Counted from the first letter of the stretch, positions 1-12,950 are shown. The stretch is DNA of 64,000 nt from Sphagnum compactum (GCA_965153455.1 OZ234499.1:10722271-10786270); one strand, 5' to 3'. Numbers and translations: made by a program. The notes: generated from the sequence alone by a model not told the origin.

Positions 1-230
1 AAGAAGAAGGGGAATGAAACAAAAATGGGGGTTAGGAACCAAAGAAAAAAAAAGAAAACAAAATTGGGGATGAAAGAAGAATGAAAGGGGGGGCAAATGA
101 AAAAAAGAAAAGAAAAAGGGGAATTAAGATGAAAAATGCAAGAAAACAAGCAAAATAGGGGTGGCAAAAAAACCAAAAAACAAGAAAAAAAACCCACATG
201 GTGGGGAAGGAAGAAGAAAACAAAAAAAAG
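1..230. repeat. Purine-rich low-complexity tract
   Basis: The plus strand is almost entirely A and G, in runs such as AAGAAGAAGGGG and AAAAAAAAAGAAAAC, so the complement is a polypyrimidine strand. The open frame seen on the minus strand (32-223) is only this composition translated, rich in Phe, Leu and Ser, and is not a gene. Mirror-symmetric purine tracts of this kind can form triplex DNA; whether this one does is inference. Confidence 0.6.
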
Positions 231-235
231 GGTTT

Positions 236-1510
236 TCACCAAATGGCAATCGAAGTTGCTTATGCCCATGGAATTTTTTGGGCCCGTAAAATGGCAATCG
301 AAATGGGTTTAGTTGCCACTAGATTTAGTCATCATTGTTGGATGATGACCAACATGGATTTAGTTATCACTATTAGATGGTAGCTAAAACCATTTCAGTC
401 GTTATTAGATTCGATCGCACCATCAGATAGAAACTGAAAAGGGGTGAATACGACAGGCCCCCCTTCTGTGGCAATTGACATTTTTCAACCGCCATAGAAT
501 TGGGCAACCAAAAAACATTTGTCACCCTCTTTGTGGCGATCAAAAGAATTCAATCGCCCACAACGATGGGCGATTCAAAAAAATACGATCACCATCCAAC
601 CGTCATAATCTTTCGAATGGCAACCGAAGTTTTTTAGTTGCCAGAAAAGGGGGGCATGCCAAATGTTTTTGAAAACCTTTCAATGAGAGCTTTCCAAAAA
701 CATGACGACTCCCCTTTTGTGGCAACTAAAAAAATTTGGTTGCTATCTAAAAATAATGACAATAGGATGGCAATTGAAAATTTTTGATTGTCATAGGGGT
801 GGGAAACTAAATTTTTTCAATCACCCTGAGGGTGATAAGGTATGTCGACCGAAAAAATTCAATAGCCTAGGCTTGGGCAATTGAAAGATTTCGATTGCCC
901 CTTTATGGTGACTAAAAATTTTAGATGCCATAAGGATGGGCAACTAAAAAAAATTCGGTTGCCATCAGACTATGAGGTTGTGTTGGATGGTAGCTAAAGA
1001 ATTTTGATCAGCATTTGACACACCCACACAATCATATGGTGATCGAAATTCTTCGATTGGCCAAGAAGGAAAGCAAGGGATAAAAAAAAATCCCAAAATG
1101 ATAGCATAGGCCTCCACCCTTTTTAGCAAACAAAAAAATTCAATTGCCATCTTATAGTGGGGGTATGTCAGATGACAACTGAAATTTTTCAATCACCAAA
1201 AAAGGGGGGCACATGTAGTGTCAGTTTTGAAAAAAAAATCTAAACCCCCCCCCCCCCCCCCCTCGCCCAATGCCCTCTTTGGCAACTAGAAAATTTCAAT
1301 CACCATTTGATGGTGGGGGTGTGTCGGATGGTGATCGAATTTTTTCAATTACCATCTGACACACGCCCACTATCCGATGGTGACCAAGAATGGGGGCATG
1401 TCATATTTTTTAGAAAACCCTTGTCAAAGGCTTTCCAAAAACACATGAAATGTTCACCTCTTGTGGGGACCGAAAAGTTTTGGTCCCCACAGAAATTGTT
1501 ACTGAAAAGT
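236..1510. repeat. Degenerate array of short palindromes (GGCAATCGAAA...TTTCGATTGCC type)
   Basis: The tract is made of many diverged copies of a short inverted repeat: a GGCAAC/TTGAAA or GGTGATCGAAA arm, a few A/T bases, then the reverse complement TTTCGATTGCC or TTTAGTTGCCA. Clear copies lie near 720-750, 768-797, 872-900, 905-930 and 935-966. Spacing between neighbours is about 30-48 bp and irregular. Several reading frames stay open by chance across it, but the residues follow the repeat and no domain appears. A run of 18 C residues at 1245-1262 interrupts the array. I read it as an old minisatellite. Confidence 0.6.
1245..1262. repeat. Homopolymer run of 18 C
   Basis: Eighteen consecutive C residues. 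Such a run is prone to length error in sequencing and to slippage in vivo, so its exact length should not be trusted. Confidence 0.9.
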
Positions 1511-4500
1511 ACAAACATACATGAGAAAGTGTACATGGCATCACAAATTTATAGGCTTCATGAGTTCGTTGCAAATGCGTGAAAAATCTATTATTTCATG
1601 GATTCGTATCATTAAACACAAATGTCATGCATTATTCAAACATGAAAGTCGTGCACACGACTTTCGTGTGTAAACAACACAAATAGACATACAACATCCA
1701 TGTTTAAACAATACGAACAAGCATATGACATTCATGTTTAAACAATGCATACGACACTAATGTTCTTGCTTTTTGCTCCAGGTAGATGATAGTTTGTTAA
1801 TCTTTTTAAAAAAAACATGATTACAACCATATCTTCAAATAGTAATGGTAGGAATGAAGAGAGACACCTTATTCGAACACAAAAAAGCTACAATCATTTG
1901 TGAAAAAAATATGGGTGATGTAAATGAATACCAAAAATTATTAGAACCACAAACCAAGTCAAAAAAAGTTGTCGAAGGAAAACAAATAGATATCATTTGC
2001 GGTCAATGCAACAAGTTGGGTTACACTAAGAAGTGAAATGTCATTGGAATCCCTAGTTTAAATAATTCCTACTTTAATATAATTTAACTTAGTTTAATTT
2101 AAATTAATTTATTTTAACTTAATCCAATCTTAATTTAACCCTCTTAAGGCTAGTTCACCCTAAGTAGCCTATATAGTTTATCTTATATTAATTTAATTTA
2201 TTATAAAAAAATCTATATTTTAACTTAATGTAACATATTTTAACATATGTAAGCTAATTTAATTTGGTTTAGCTAATGTAACCAACTTTAGCAACATTTA
2301 AATTTTGTCAAGTTTAGCCAAATTTATTAAAATTTAACCAAAATACATAACCAAATTTAACTTTTTTTTTTAACGTTCAACCAAATTTATTCAACTTCAA
2401 CAAAAAATAATTGAATTTAAATAAATTTTTGTTAGGTTTAACCAAATTTAGCCAAAATCATTTAGTTTAAGAATTTTTTTTTCATTTAACCAAGCTTAAC
2501 CAAGTTTTAGCCAAGTTTATAAAAATATAAGAAAATTTTTCATTTTTAACCAGAATAACCTATTTCAACCTCATTTATATTGCTTCAACCAAAACAAAAT
2601 TAATGAACTTTAACTTTAGTTTAGCCAAATTTAATTTAAAAATCTTATTTTAATAACAAAAATAACATAATTCAAGCAATTTCATGCTATTTAAGCCAAA
2701 TTTAACAAATTTTTACCAAATTTATCTATGGGTTTAAGATTCATAAAGTTACAACATATTAAATTTATATATATAATGAACTTTTAAAAAAATATGATTA
2801 TATAATATATATATATATTTAATTTTATTACAAAACATTTGTTGTATTATGTATATATTTTAAACATATTTTAGTGAATATTTATATACATACACATTAC
2901 ATTTGAATGTTTATATATTGTATTAAATATGTAGATTTTAATAAATTTAAAATCATAAAAATTTGAAAGTATGAAAAACTAGTACAATTATAATGTTATG
3001 TTAAGTGGTTGGATTATAATAAATATAATAAAAGTAATTGGTAAATTTCTTTTTCTAAATATAATAATATGTGTATATTATATACATATGATACATAATA
3101 TATATACATATAATATTAATAATATCATATTCCACAATTACAAAATAAATTAAAAATATTCAATTTTTTATATTCAAATTATAGATATATTTATTAAAGT
3201 TTATCATGCATTGAAACATAACAGATATATTAAAATTTTAAAAATGCAAAAGTGATTTTTTATGTACAATTTTTGTTGTTTGAATTTTTAGTTGGTCCAC
3301 ATATGTAGATTATGTTCCAAAGATTATGTTCCAGATTATAATTCATTTTCATATTTTCATTTGAATAAGTATTGGAAAAGAAATTAAATTTTAAACTTTG
3401 TATTTTTATACATTCAAACATTGGAACATGATAAAGTTTTTATGTGACAACATTGTGTCATATGTAATGTGGTAGGTGGATGGCAAAGGCCTTGGACCAA
3501 TTCAAGGAAGTACAAGGATTAATACTTATTCCCACCATGTTGACCAATAGTATGTATAATGACATATAATACAAAACTGTTTTATATGGTTGTACATAAA
3601 TTTTATATGATTCATGTACAAACCATATGTATACGATATATAAATAATAAAAAATAAATTAAATGAATAATTATTTTGTAAAATCTATATTAAAAATTTA
3701 TATTTATATATTATTTTATGAATATACATAAATTTATTATATATAAATAGTATTCTATAGTCATAGGTGTAGTCATAATAGTGATTACAACTATGACCAT
3801 CTTAATGATTAATGGCATTTACAATGTGGTCTTTTGGACTATAGAGTCATGTAGTTGTAAATGTAGTCGTAAATGCCATGTTTTGGTGTTGTGAACAACA
3901 ACAATTGAAGCTAAGGAGGAAAATGTTGTTATTGACATGGTCTTGGTAATTACTACTCGTAATTAGATATTAGAAAATGTGGTATTCAAGGAGAAAGAAC
4001 CTCAAAAAAATAAGAGTCTAGTAGATTAGTAGGAAAAGGAAAAGCTTCAAATTTCGTTGGAAGCAACTATTAACAACAAAAAAAATCTCTAACAAAACTA
4101 CCTAGAGCCAATATTCAAATTCCTATCGGAATAAACTTCACTGGGAATTTCCACTCCAACCCGAAAACCTTGTTGAGAATAAGGTGTTTATTGGAACGTT
4201 TTCGGTGCTAGAAGCACTAAAAGGAATTTTCTCTTTTGCAACCAAGAAATCAATGCCTAGATGTTCTAAATGACTACATAATTTATTATAGTCATCTAGG
4301 ATATTATTTCAAATCCTATGTGGAAAAAGTTGTAATCATATATTAGTGATGCATTTGACTAGTAGTTGATGACATGGTAACATGAAGGATGACCTTATTT
4401 TTTCATTACATGTTTTCATCCATATACACATATTTAATTAATTTAGGACTTTTCCTTATTTTGTGGATGGTAAAAACTTTGTCTAGTGGCCACCAAATTA

Positions 4501-5595
4501 AAAAATGTAACCTTCTATTTAAATAAAAAGAACAATCATTCACAAAGATAACATCCACAAAGACATTTTGTCTCAAAAAAATTCATACCAATTTAACACC
4601 AATATAATATTATGTTAATTGCAAAATTAATATATTATGATGATGAAAAGAATATTTTGCCTAGTGCCCACCACATGAAAATTATAAGATTAAATTTTTT
4701 AATTAAGACTTCATAGAATTTGGTGGATGGAATGAACTCCACCTAGTGGTCACCAGACTTAACAAATTAATGATAATTTTTGACATGAATGTCATATTAT
4801 CATTTTTTTCAATTATTTTATTTCCAAATAAAAACAACTTTGTAACCAACAATACCAAAAAGAACCATGTACACATTATGTTAAAAACATTCATATCAAC
4901 TTTAAAACAAAACTATGAATTTTCATGAATGATTGAAAGCCAAAATGCTAATGCTCCCATCAAGAGATTCAATTGTTTGAATTTGAAACAAGGAAAAAGG
5001 CCAAATTAGCAAAACTACATCACATTATCACACAAATTTTACTAATACTTTTCTAATATGTATACACCATAAACTTTTTAAAATATGGAAGCTCAATCCA
5101 TTCATGTTAATTGTACAATAACAAATCTATTATGTTTCAAATTCCATACAAATAAAATAGTATTTATCTTGGTGCCTAGCAAGTGATAATACATAATAGT
5201 TTATCAAATAAGAAAGTCACAAGTAAATGCTCCCAATAAACAAAAATAAAAAATCAATCTTCTAAAATACAAAGAAGGCACAACATACCAATAACAACAA
5301 AATCTAGGCATGTAATTGTATTATTCATGTTATAACAAATCCATTATTTTTGGGGCTTTACATACCATGTAAGAAAGTTGATGCTTGGTGGCCACCAGAA
5401 ATTAGCAATCAGGTGGAACAAAATAGATTATTAATTATTAATCTACAAGAATCACATACATAGATAAATTTTGGCAAATTAATATTTTTATTAAACCATA
5501 CAACATAATTTTTTTAAAAAAAATTTAAAACATCAATCCAATCAATAAAATGATACAAAAGACATCAAAAAATTGCAAATATAATTTAATCAATG
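1511..5595. other. Gene-free AT-rich DNA
   Basis: No supported gene. At 1600-1765 short imperfect direct repeats around a CATGTTTAAACAATACGA-like motif occur. From about 2040 to 2760 the sequence is a degenerate succession of TTTAACCAAATTTAGCC-like words. From 2760 to 3770 it is close to pure A/T with TATATA tracts. From 4470 to 5400 a short motif, CCTAGTGGCCACCA with variations, recurs near 4478, 4653, 4740 and 5380, usually followed by A/T-rich DNA. Short open frames (1845-2036, 4703-4928) show no recognisable domain. Confidence 0.6.
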
Positions 5596-5985
5596 TCACC
5601 AACATCCTTCACAAATTGGTTGAAGCTTAGTAGCATTGAAATTAACTTTAGCTCTACTAGCATAAGTAGCAAGAATATTAATTTGATTTTTGTTTGTTGT
5701 ATTTTTCCGAGCAAGAAAAGAGAATAGAATAGCTGAAATATCGAACCATTGTTTTAGATCTACTAAATTATATTTCCACTTCCCATTATAGTAATCTTCA
5801 TACGGATGTTGTTCATCCAAATTTGATATTTTTTTCACAGAAACCCACCATTGAACTCTCACCATTTTAAAATATTCATTTTCTTCATCCTTGATAACAT
5901 CACCCTCTACTCTTCCCATCCAGAAAGGAACAAGATCAGGATCCTGCAGTCTCACAAGCACAAATCTCCAATAGGTAACTTTCAT
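5596..5985 (-). pseudogene. C-terminal piece of a DUF7869-type transposase-like gene
   Basis: An open frame of 129 codons on the minus strand, ending at 5596. It contains PFWMGRVEG, then VRVQWWVSV, then a Tyr/Trp-rich stretch (EDYYNGKWKY). This tryptophan-rich, BAH-like pattern is what I recall at the C-terminus of plant proteins with a DUF7869 module. It lies downstream, in the same orientation, of the core fragments at 6224-7061, but in another frame, with about 240 bp of stop-containing sequence between. I see it as one end of a broken gene rather than a gene of its own. The family assignment rests on motif recognition only. Confidence 0.45.
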
Positions 5986-6223
5986 GAACGATTTGGATTA
6001 ACTTTCCATAATCTAATTGGAGGCCCATCTATTGGACTGCACATAGGATTTATGGGGGAAACTTTGTATTACATCACTGGCCAACCTGAGGAATTAGCAA
6101 AAAATCTAAACAAATGCATATCAATATGCCTATCAACATTTTAGGGCCATCTTTCAAACAACCTAAGACCCAAGATTTGAAATTTGGAATCTCATGAATC
6201 AATTGAAGAATGAACAATCTCTC

Positions 6224-7061
6224 CTATGAGATCATGAAAGCTCTCATCAAATCTACTAAAATGTAATTGTTTTTCTCCTTCAACTTTTTTAACAAATAGC
6301 CAAAGCATCCATCTACATCCTCATGTGTATGGCCAACTACAAGAAATCCTAATTTTACCTCTTCAAAAACATCCTTCGCCATCAACAATGATAGAAACGT
6401 TAACAAATGTTAATTCTTATTATCTTTACACAATTATCCATTTGGAACAATAAATTTCTTAGCAAAGGTTGTAGACAATTTGATTTGAGGTTCGTAATTC
6501 GTGAATGCAACGCAATTTCCCTTGCAACATATGTGGAAAGAATGAATTCTATTACGAAGGGTTTTCAAACAATAATTTCAATTTTGAAATTAGGTTTGCC
6601 TCCAAAGTCCACAACAGCTGCAACAAGGACCCAATTGTGAAATTAGGATCGTTTGGCCACAACTCATTAGAATATTGTGCATATCTCTCATCCCCATGAC
6701 CATGTGCTATCATTCCCATAAGGGTAGTAGGTAATTGTTTAAGGCCATATATCATTTTGTTGCACATTTGCAACCTTGGAAGTGCAGTTTTCCCATGGTC
6801 CATCTTGTCATGAATAATGCATAAAGACTCATCCTTTGATCGCACTAACTCTGTTCTCCAAGTATGGTATAAGTTTCTACATGATTCTTGGTGTAGGATA
6901 TGTTTTTTTAGCTTCGCCTCAAACTTTAAAGCCTCATTATCATTTTTTCCCAATTTGAATATCAAGTCCTTAAGGGATTTATAAACAGTGCATTTTGCAA
7001 ACACAAACCCCCACCTTTGAACAACAACATTCAAATGGTGTCTTCTTTTCAACCTACTCAT
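6224..7061 (-). pseudogene. Core of a DUF7869-type transposase-like gene, frameshifted
   Basis: Two minus-strand pieces. The upstream piece (7061-6552) contains LCIIHDKMDHGKTALPRLQ, an Asp-bearing strand typical of an RNase H-like core, and later GMIAHGHGDERYAQY. After a stop-containing gap, the words FQMDNCVK (about 6450) and, in another frame, GFLVVGHTHEDVDGCFGYLL (piece 6406-6224) follow. The succession of an Asp strand, QMDNC and GHTHEDVD is the signature I associate with DUF7869 proteins, which are common in transposon-like genes of plants and other eukaryotes. A shift of frame lies between QMDNCVK and the TFLSLLMAK that leads into GHTHED. Catalytic activity is inferred from the fold only. 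Confidence 0.55.
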
Positions 7062-7599
7062 AACAAATTGAGAAATACTTCCAATGTTTAATTCCTTGTT
7101 TATCTACCATCCCACAAATTTAAAAAAAAAAGAAATATTAGGCTCTCCACTATAAATGTATACCCTCACATATCATTCAAAAATACATTCAATTTTTCAA
7201 AAAATAATTTTTCATGAGAAACACCTAATAGTCATTAGGCGTTTATCACCAAATAGGAAGAAAAAGTGTTAGTTGTTCCATATAATTTACTTGATCACTG
7301 TGTTTTTGCAGACTCTTCCATGTTTCATGCAAAAGATGTTGCACATCTTGTCTACCATTTCCAATCCCTTTCATTTGATGCGGCATTGTATCCGCAAACA
7401 AATCAATCAACGATTGAACGTTGGACTCCGCTTGCCAAGTTACATATGTAATTTATGTGTACTTTATTCCCATGTGGTAGAATCTGACAACTTTGCTTGC
7501 TGTTTGATTTGTACAACATATATGTCAACCTGGAGAGACCAACTATCTAGTACCAAGTAGTTTCATAGATGTCTAAACCTTTTGAATAATGATAAATTT

Positions 7600-8490
7600 T
7601 CATCCACTTCCAACTCCCTTCATATGCAACCTTCTTGGAATATCTAAACCATAGGTTCTATGATCTTCAAATGACAAACTCCAAAACTCTTGTTTCAACA
7701 ACGAGGTCTTTTCACGAGGAAAATGTTGACAACAATTCATGGCGCAACACTTTGCTACACCCACATTGCGCATAAACTCCTTTGACAACATTTTTTCAAT
7801 TCTAGAAATGGAACCCTCAAAGTCATCTACACTTCACTTCCTCTTATGAAAGGAATATTTATTTTTCTTTACACCAACTACTCCCATATCATCAACATTT
7901 GATATGTGGGTTTCATGAAATGAAATTAGATGCTCTATGAAGGCATACCCATCAAGAATTGTCTGAGCTAACGGCCATTTCCAAATGGTCATCATTGTTG
8001 ACATAGTCGTAGGACAATATAAGATGTAAAGCCTAACATGGTCCTCCCCAAGCCAATCATCAAAAATTGATTCTTGTGGGTTGCATGCAACCACATGACC
8101 TTTTGCAAGGAAAACCCCAACATCATCCACAAGATCACATTCAATTCCTCACCACTTAGACCGACATCTTCCCAATATATTTGAATTTCTCCCTTTCACA
8201 CCATGGCCATGCACTACATCATCATTCATGCGTGCATTCCCTTGGTTATAATCCTCCTTATTTCGTTCAAAGTTTTCCTTGTTACTAACCTCCTCATCGC
8301 CTTCCGCAATATTTTCTCCACTTCTTTCTTCACTCATGGAATTAAACCCAGACTCCCCACCGAACCCTTCCACACCATCCTCAAAGATATAAATCATTTC
8401 ACCATGTAATTCTTCATTACACAAGTCCCCAATTGTATTACCCATATTCTCCACATCATGGATGTTCTCAACCCGAAAGCTTTTCGCCAA
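7600..8490 (-). pseudogene. N-terminal part of the DUF7869-type gene, two in-frame TGA codons
   Basis: One minus-strand frame runs from an ATG at 8490 to 7600 and is broken only by TGA codons just below 8150 and at 7836-7834. Both could be CGA before a C-to-T change. The first third is acidic (EDGVEGFGGESG, then many Glu and Asn). The middle has VVACNPQESIFDDWLGEDHV. The last part has a Cys-rich KCCAMNCCQHF followed by FWSLSFEDHRTYGLDI, matching the C-x-C plus 'xxFWxLSxxERR' region that precedes the core in DUF7869 proteins as I recall them. Between 7600 and 7061 the frame is lost, although at about 7400-7270 a short stretch on this strand (DLFADTMPHQMKGIGNGRQD) still reads as protein. Confidence 0.5.
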
Positions 8491-8954
8491 GGAATCGTCC
8501 TTACTGAAACTAGCTTTGAAAGAGATTATTCACCCCATCCACTATCACATGACATTGGTGATTCACTGTCGCAACCTCTTCATCATTCATCAACAGATAC
8601 TTGCAAGGCCAAAAACCTCTATTTCCACCATTGATCCATAGTATCTCACACTTGGAACTAGATAGAATAGCTTTCGCTACTCACAATCCTCATTCACAGC
8701 TTTAATTAAAACCATAATGCAATTCTCCAGTCCACATGGTCCATATATAGGAACATTTAACAAATCTCTATACGTTCCAATACCAATTCTCACCCTTTCA
8801 TTCTCGTCCGCATCCCAAATACTAACAAAACTACCAAATATGAATCCATCATCCATATCCTATTAAGCCAAGAACAAATGGAATACGGCGTTATACTAAG
8901 GATTAAAGTTCTGGCCATAACATGTAACATGTAACATGTAACACCCATTATAAG

Positions 8955-9870
8955 CTATCATTATTGTGCAAAAACACTTGGTGGCCGCCATGCATCTCTA
9001 CGTTTAATATTAATGCCTAAAAACGGTGAACAGCCGCCAAACATCTCTGCGCCCAATATAACTACGTGGAAATGTTCTTTTGGATTGTCGCTTTTCTTTG
9101 ATTTAGAAAGCAATTGGCAACCACCATACATTTTCTATGATTTTTAATTTAGAAAATGCCTGATGGCCGCCAGGCGTTTTCTACAATTTATAACCAAGAG
9201 AATGCCTAGTGACTGCCAAGCATTTTCTATGATTTCTGATCTAAAAAGTGCCTTATGATGTCAAGACCTTTCCTAAAGTTGCTAATCCAGAAAACTCATG
9301 GCGGCCACTAAATGTTTTCCACCATTTCCGATCTCGAAAACTCCCAACGACCACCATTTTCGATTCAAAAAATGCCAAGTGGCAGCTAAGCATTTTTTAG
9401 CATTTTGGATCTTGAAAATGGTTGGTGGTCGCTAGGTGTTTTCCAGCATTTTCCATCCAAAAAACGCTTGGCGACCACCAGGCGTTTTTTAGAAATTTTG
9501 ATCCAAAAATCTCCTAGTAGCCATTAAGTGTTTTCTGGATGGGAAATAGTAAAAAACGCTTGGCGGTCACCAAGCATTTTATACCATTTTAGATCCAAAA
9601 AATGCCTAGCGGTTGCTAAGCGTTTTCTATTATTTTCCATCCAGAAAACGCCTAGTGATTACTAGGCATTTTCTACCATTTTCAATCCAAAAAATGCCTA
9701 ATGGCTACCAGATGTTTTCTAGGATTTCCCATCCAAAAAATGCTTGGCAATTGCTAGGCGTTTTCTACCATTTTCGATCCAAGAAACCCTTGGCAATCGC
9801 CAAGAGTGTAAATCCTAAAAAATGCCTAACGATCGCCAAACATTTTCTAACATTTCCCATCTAAAAAAGG
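8955..9870. repeat. 46-bp tandem repeat with palindromic monomers
   Basis: A tandem array with a measured period of 46 bp: the anchor ATCC recurs at 9593, 9639, 9685, 9731 and 9777. Each monomer is an imperfect palindrome, AAAATGCCTAGCGG then TNGCTAAGCGTTTT, joined by CTACCATTTTCGATCC. Copies diverge mostly at C-to-T and G-to-A positions in the CG-containing arms. About twenty copies are visible; those near both ends are more degenerate. Frames through it open by chance (for example 9613-9864) and are not genes. Confidence 0.85.
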
Positions 9871-9963
9871 TGGCACGATAATGGCAATCTAAATTTTCTA
9901 TTGTGCAAAACCTCATGCCTTCATTCATTACTAAATGGATAGCTAGGATTGTATTTAGGAGAA

Positions 9964-10563
9964 GGTCCAAGCATGGTAAAGTGGACCAAAAAGTACGTCC
10001 ACCTAAATCTAAATTTTAAATATGGCAGTTTTTCAACATAAACATAAGAAAGTAGGTTCAATTTTTTTTTAAAGTTTCATTATGGAAACCTCCATGCTTC
10101 CATCGAATTTTTATGAATTGAATAAAAAATTTGATAAACTTTAGTTTAATAAAAGTAGGTAATAAGTAGAACTAAAACTAATAGGTTAATATTGCATTTC
10201 TTCCTACTTCTACATTAAACATTAAATATATTTTGATTCTACAATGAAAAATTTCGAAGTCCATTAGTATCTTTAGCATGCCATTGACTTAAAAATAAAA
10301 TAGATCCAATATTTAATCTACTTGTGCTTGAATTTTAATCTACTTTGCAAGTTGTGACATCTACTTGATTTTGATGAATATGTACAAACCTACTCTAAAC
10401 TTGTGGTTTTTAAATATAGTTATAACAAAGTCAAAGAAAATTCATATAAGTAAACATTAAAGTAAATAATATTTTAAATTTCAATATGCCAAGCCCTACT
10501 TGATGGTCACTTTCCATTTTTGTTGCAAGGTAATTCTCTAGTCTACTTTACCATGCTTTCACC
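9964..10563. mobile_element. Putative 600-bp non-autonomous DNA element
   Basis: The ends are inverted repeats of 23 bp, 9964-9986 and 10541-10563, matching at 20 of 23 positions; the core AGCATGGTAAAGT is exact. The interior is AT-rich, with repeated CTACTT/AAGTAG words and no coding capacity. I could not find a clear target-site duplication, so the exact ends are uncertain. It resembles a MITE; the superfamily is not assigned. Confidence 0.45.
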
Positions 10564-12950
10564 TGAGCGGTGAAAAAAACCATACCTAAATGTTGTTAAG
10601 GACATCAATTTAAAGCTACTTCATCTTCTTCATTGGAAAGTTGTCCTCACCAACTTGGGTAGACTCATGTTGGAGTCCTTGGGGAGGGTCAACACCGTAA
10701 ACCTTGTTTAAAGCCACATTCGGTGCAAGGGCCATCATTGCCTTTTTTGCCTCCTTTCTAACATTTGTAGTCATAAACAATTGTGACATCAAGTAGGTTA
10801 AAACAAGAATGTTCATGGAATGGCAAATTACTTGTGGCCATTTTAGTCTTGTAGAATATTAGGAAGAAATCAGAAAATTAGTGGGTATTCCATGACCTAT
10901 AGTTAATGAAACCTTAGATCTAATAAATCAGAATTTGTGTGGTTTGTACAATGTGCGGCATTCCTATTTCGGTCCTTGACAAAGAGCACTACATCAAAAT
11001 CTAACTCATGCACCCATGTTCAAAAGAATTCCATGACTGTGGTAAAAACTTTGTAACTCAATAACAAATAACTAGGTAGTGGGTAGTGGATAGGTAGTTA
11101 CAACAAGCAATATTCAAGTTCTTTCCTTAGCATGTGCATGCATGCAGCAATCCTAGATAATAATCATAGAAGTTACAACAACATAAAGTAACAGAGTGTG
11201 TTTGCATACTTTCAATTTGTGTTGTATTCTTCAAAGCATTTCCATTGCTTGAACTACCATGACATGTAGGTACGTGTGGGTTGTGTGACCACATTTCCAA
11301 CATTCCCACAGTTGCATCTGGATATTAATCAAACTAGTCCTACAAAGACATTAGCAAATCGCATTTACAAGTTAGATTAAAATATTCTAGATCTTCATTC
11401 ACAAACATGTTTACCATCTTCTGACATTCTTAAACCCTAAACTAGTGCACATGTCTTTAAATTCATAACCATTGAAGACAAATGCCATTGAGGAACATGT
11501 CACCTACACACACAAAAGGAATATACTTATCTAATTATGTACTTTGGAGCTATGGGAAACAATGCAAATAATGATCATAAAAACTAGTTATTATCATTTT
11601 TGAACTGGGATGGAAAACACCCACACCTCCCACTCTTGCCTACAATCACACCAAAACTTTCACACTAGGTTAAGCTCCAACAAAACACTGCTTCTCCTTG
11701 TTGTTGAGCCCCTTGGTCTCCCAAAAGAACTGCATGCATGGATGAAACATCAAAGTGGGAAAACTCCTATGTTTACTATCCCCAACTACTCTTGCTAGAA
11801 AAACAATTTTTTTAACAGTTGTTTTATAGAAACATGTGGAAAGATCACCAATGGTTGTGTGCTCCTAACACTCGACACAGGTTTCAAGAGTTGCACTTGC
11901 GACTCTACCTCAAAGTTTGTGAAAAGAAGTTCAGGTTCTTCCACATTTGGTGCAAGCTAAATCATGTCTATTTGCAGAGGCAACTTCTCCTTCTTTTTTA
12001 CCTCTGGTTGAAGCTATGAGTCTTACTTTAACTCAAACAAGACAAAATTTCCTATATCAAGACCCAATTTTCTAGGTGTGAATTTGAATACATGCTACAT
12101 GAATCTACTACTTTTTCACTAACAAACACTAGCTATTTACTTTTCCATTAAAACTTTCAATTTATTTACAAAACATTATTTTTCATATTAGATGATAAAT
12201 AAATGTTTGGTAATATGTTATGTTATGATAATGTTGTTGATTATGATCTTTTTAAGTTGTAAAATGTTTTCCCATTAAAGATGTATTTGGGTTAAATGTT
12301 GTTTTTATCATTTTACGAAGATATTAAAGTCAAAATTTAAACTTAATGAAAAATGGTAAATTGAACTTTTAAACAAGGTGTTTAAAATATTTTTTATCAA
12401 ATCATTGGCTAGCATACAATTATATAAAAAAAAACATATGAATCAATTACATATTCATGGTTTATATAATTTGTTTATTTTAAAGGCCCAAATCAATTAT
12501 ATGTGATTTTAAGAAGAATTTCAAATGAGTGAGATTTTATGTGTGTGTATTTTTGATATTACATGTACTTCCAATTTCAACACAAAGTGTGTACATTTTA
12601 CCATGGAAATACCTTTCAACAAGGATTTCACACTATGTCGATTATATGTTATTATTTATACACTTTTTTGTCATCAATTTTTGTAAAAAATATCATGTTG
12701 AATACTTTTTTAGAATGTTAAATTTGTGCACAATGTATATAATAGTGATCTCTAGGATGGTTTAAACATAGTTGGAAAAAAATTGTTAATGGATTGTTGT
12801 CACCCAAATACCTAATCATCAAAGTGTTAAAAAAACTACAAAAGAAATGTTGCCCAACTAAATTTACATTGCACTTTTTATCCATTACTTTTTGGTCACC
12901 TTTCTCATAATTATAAACACATGTCTAACAATAGATTAAGGTTTCATTTG
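10564..12950. other. Gene-free stretch
   Basis: No supported gene. A minus-strand frame at 10616-10816 ends in KKMK and could be the tail of an old coding sequence, but nothing in it is recognisable. Short frames at 11127-12020 and 12529-12765 are composition-driven. The rest is AT-rich DNA without clear repeats. Confidence 0.5.

Noticed and set aside
32-223. 63-codon minus-strand frame rich in Phe and Leu
   Set aside because: It is the translation of a polypyrimidine strand; no start context or domain.
10616-10816. 66-codon minus-strand frame ending in KKMK
   Set aside because: Plausible peptide style but no recognisable motif, no conserved copy and no splice context; left unannotated as a gene.
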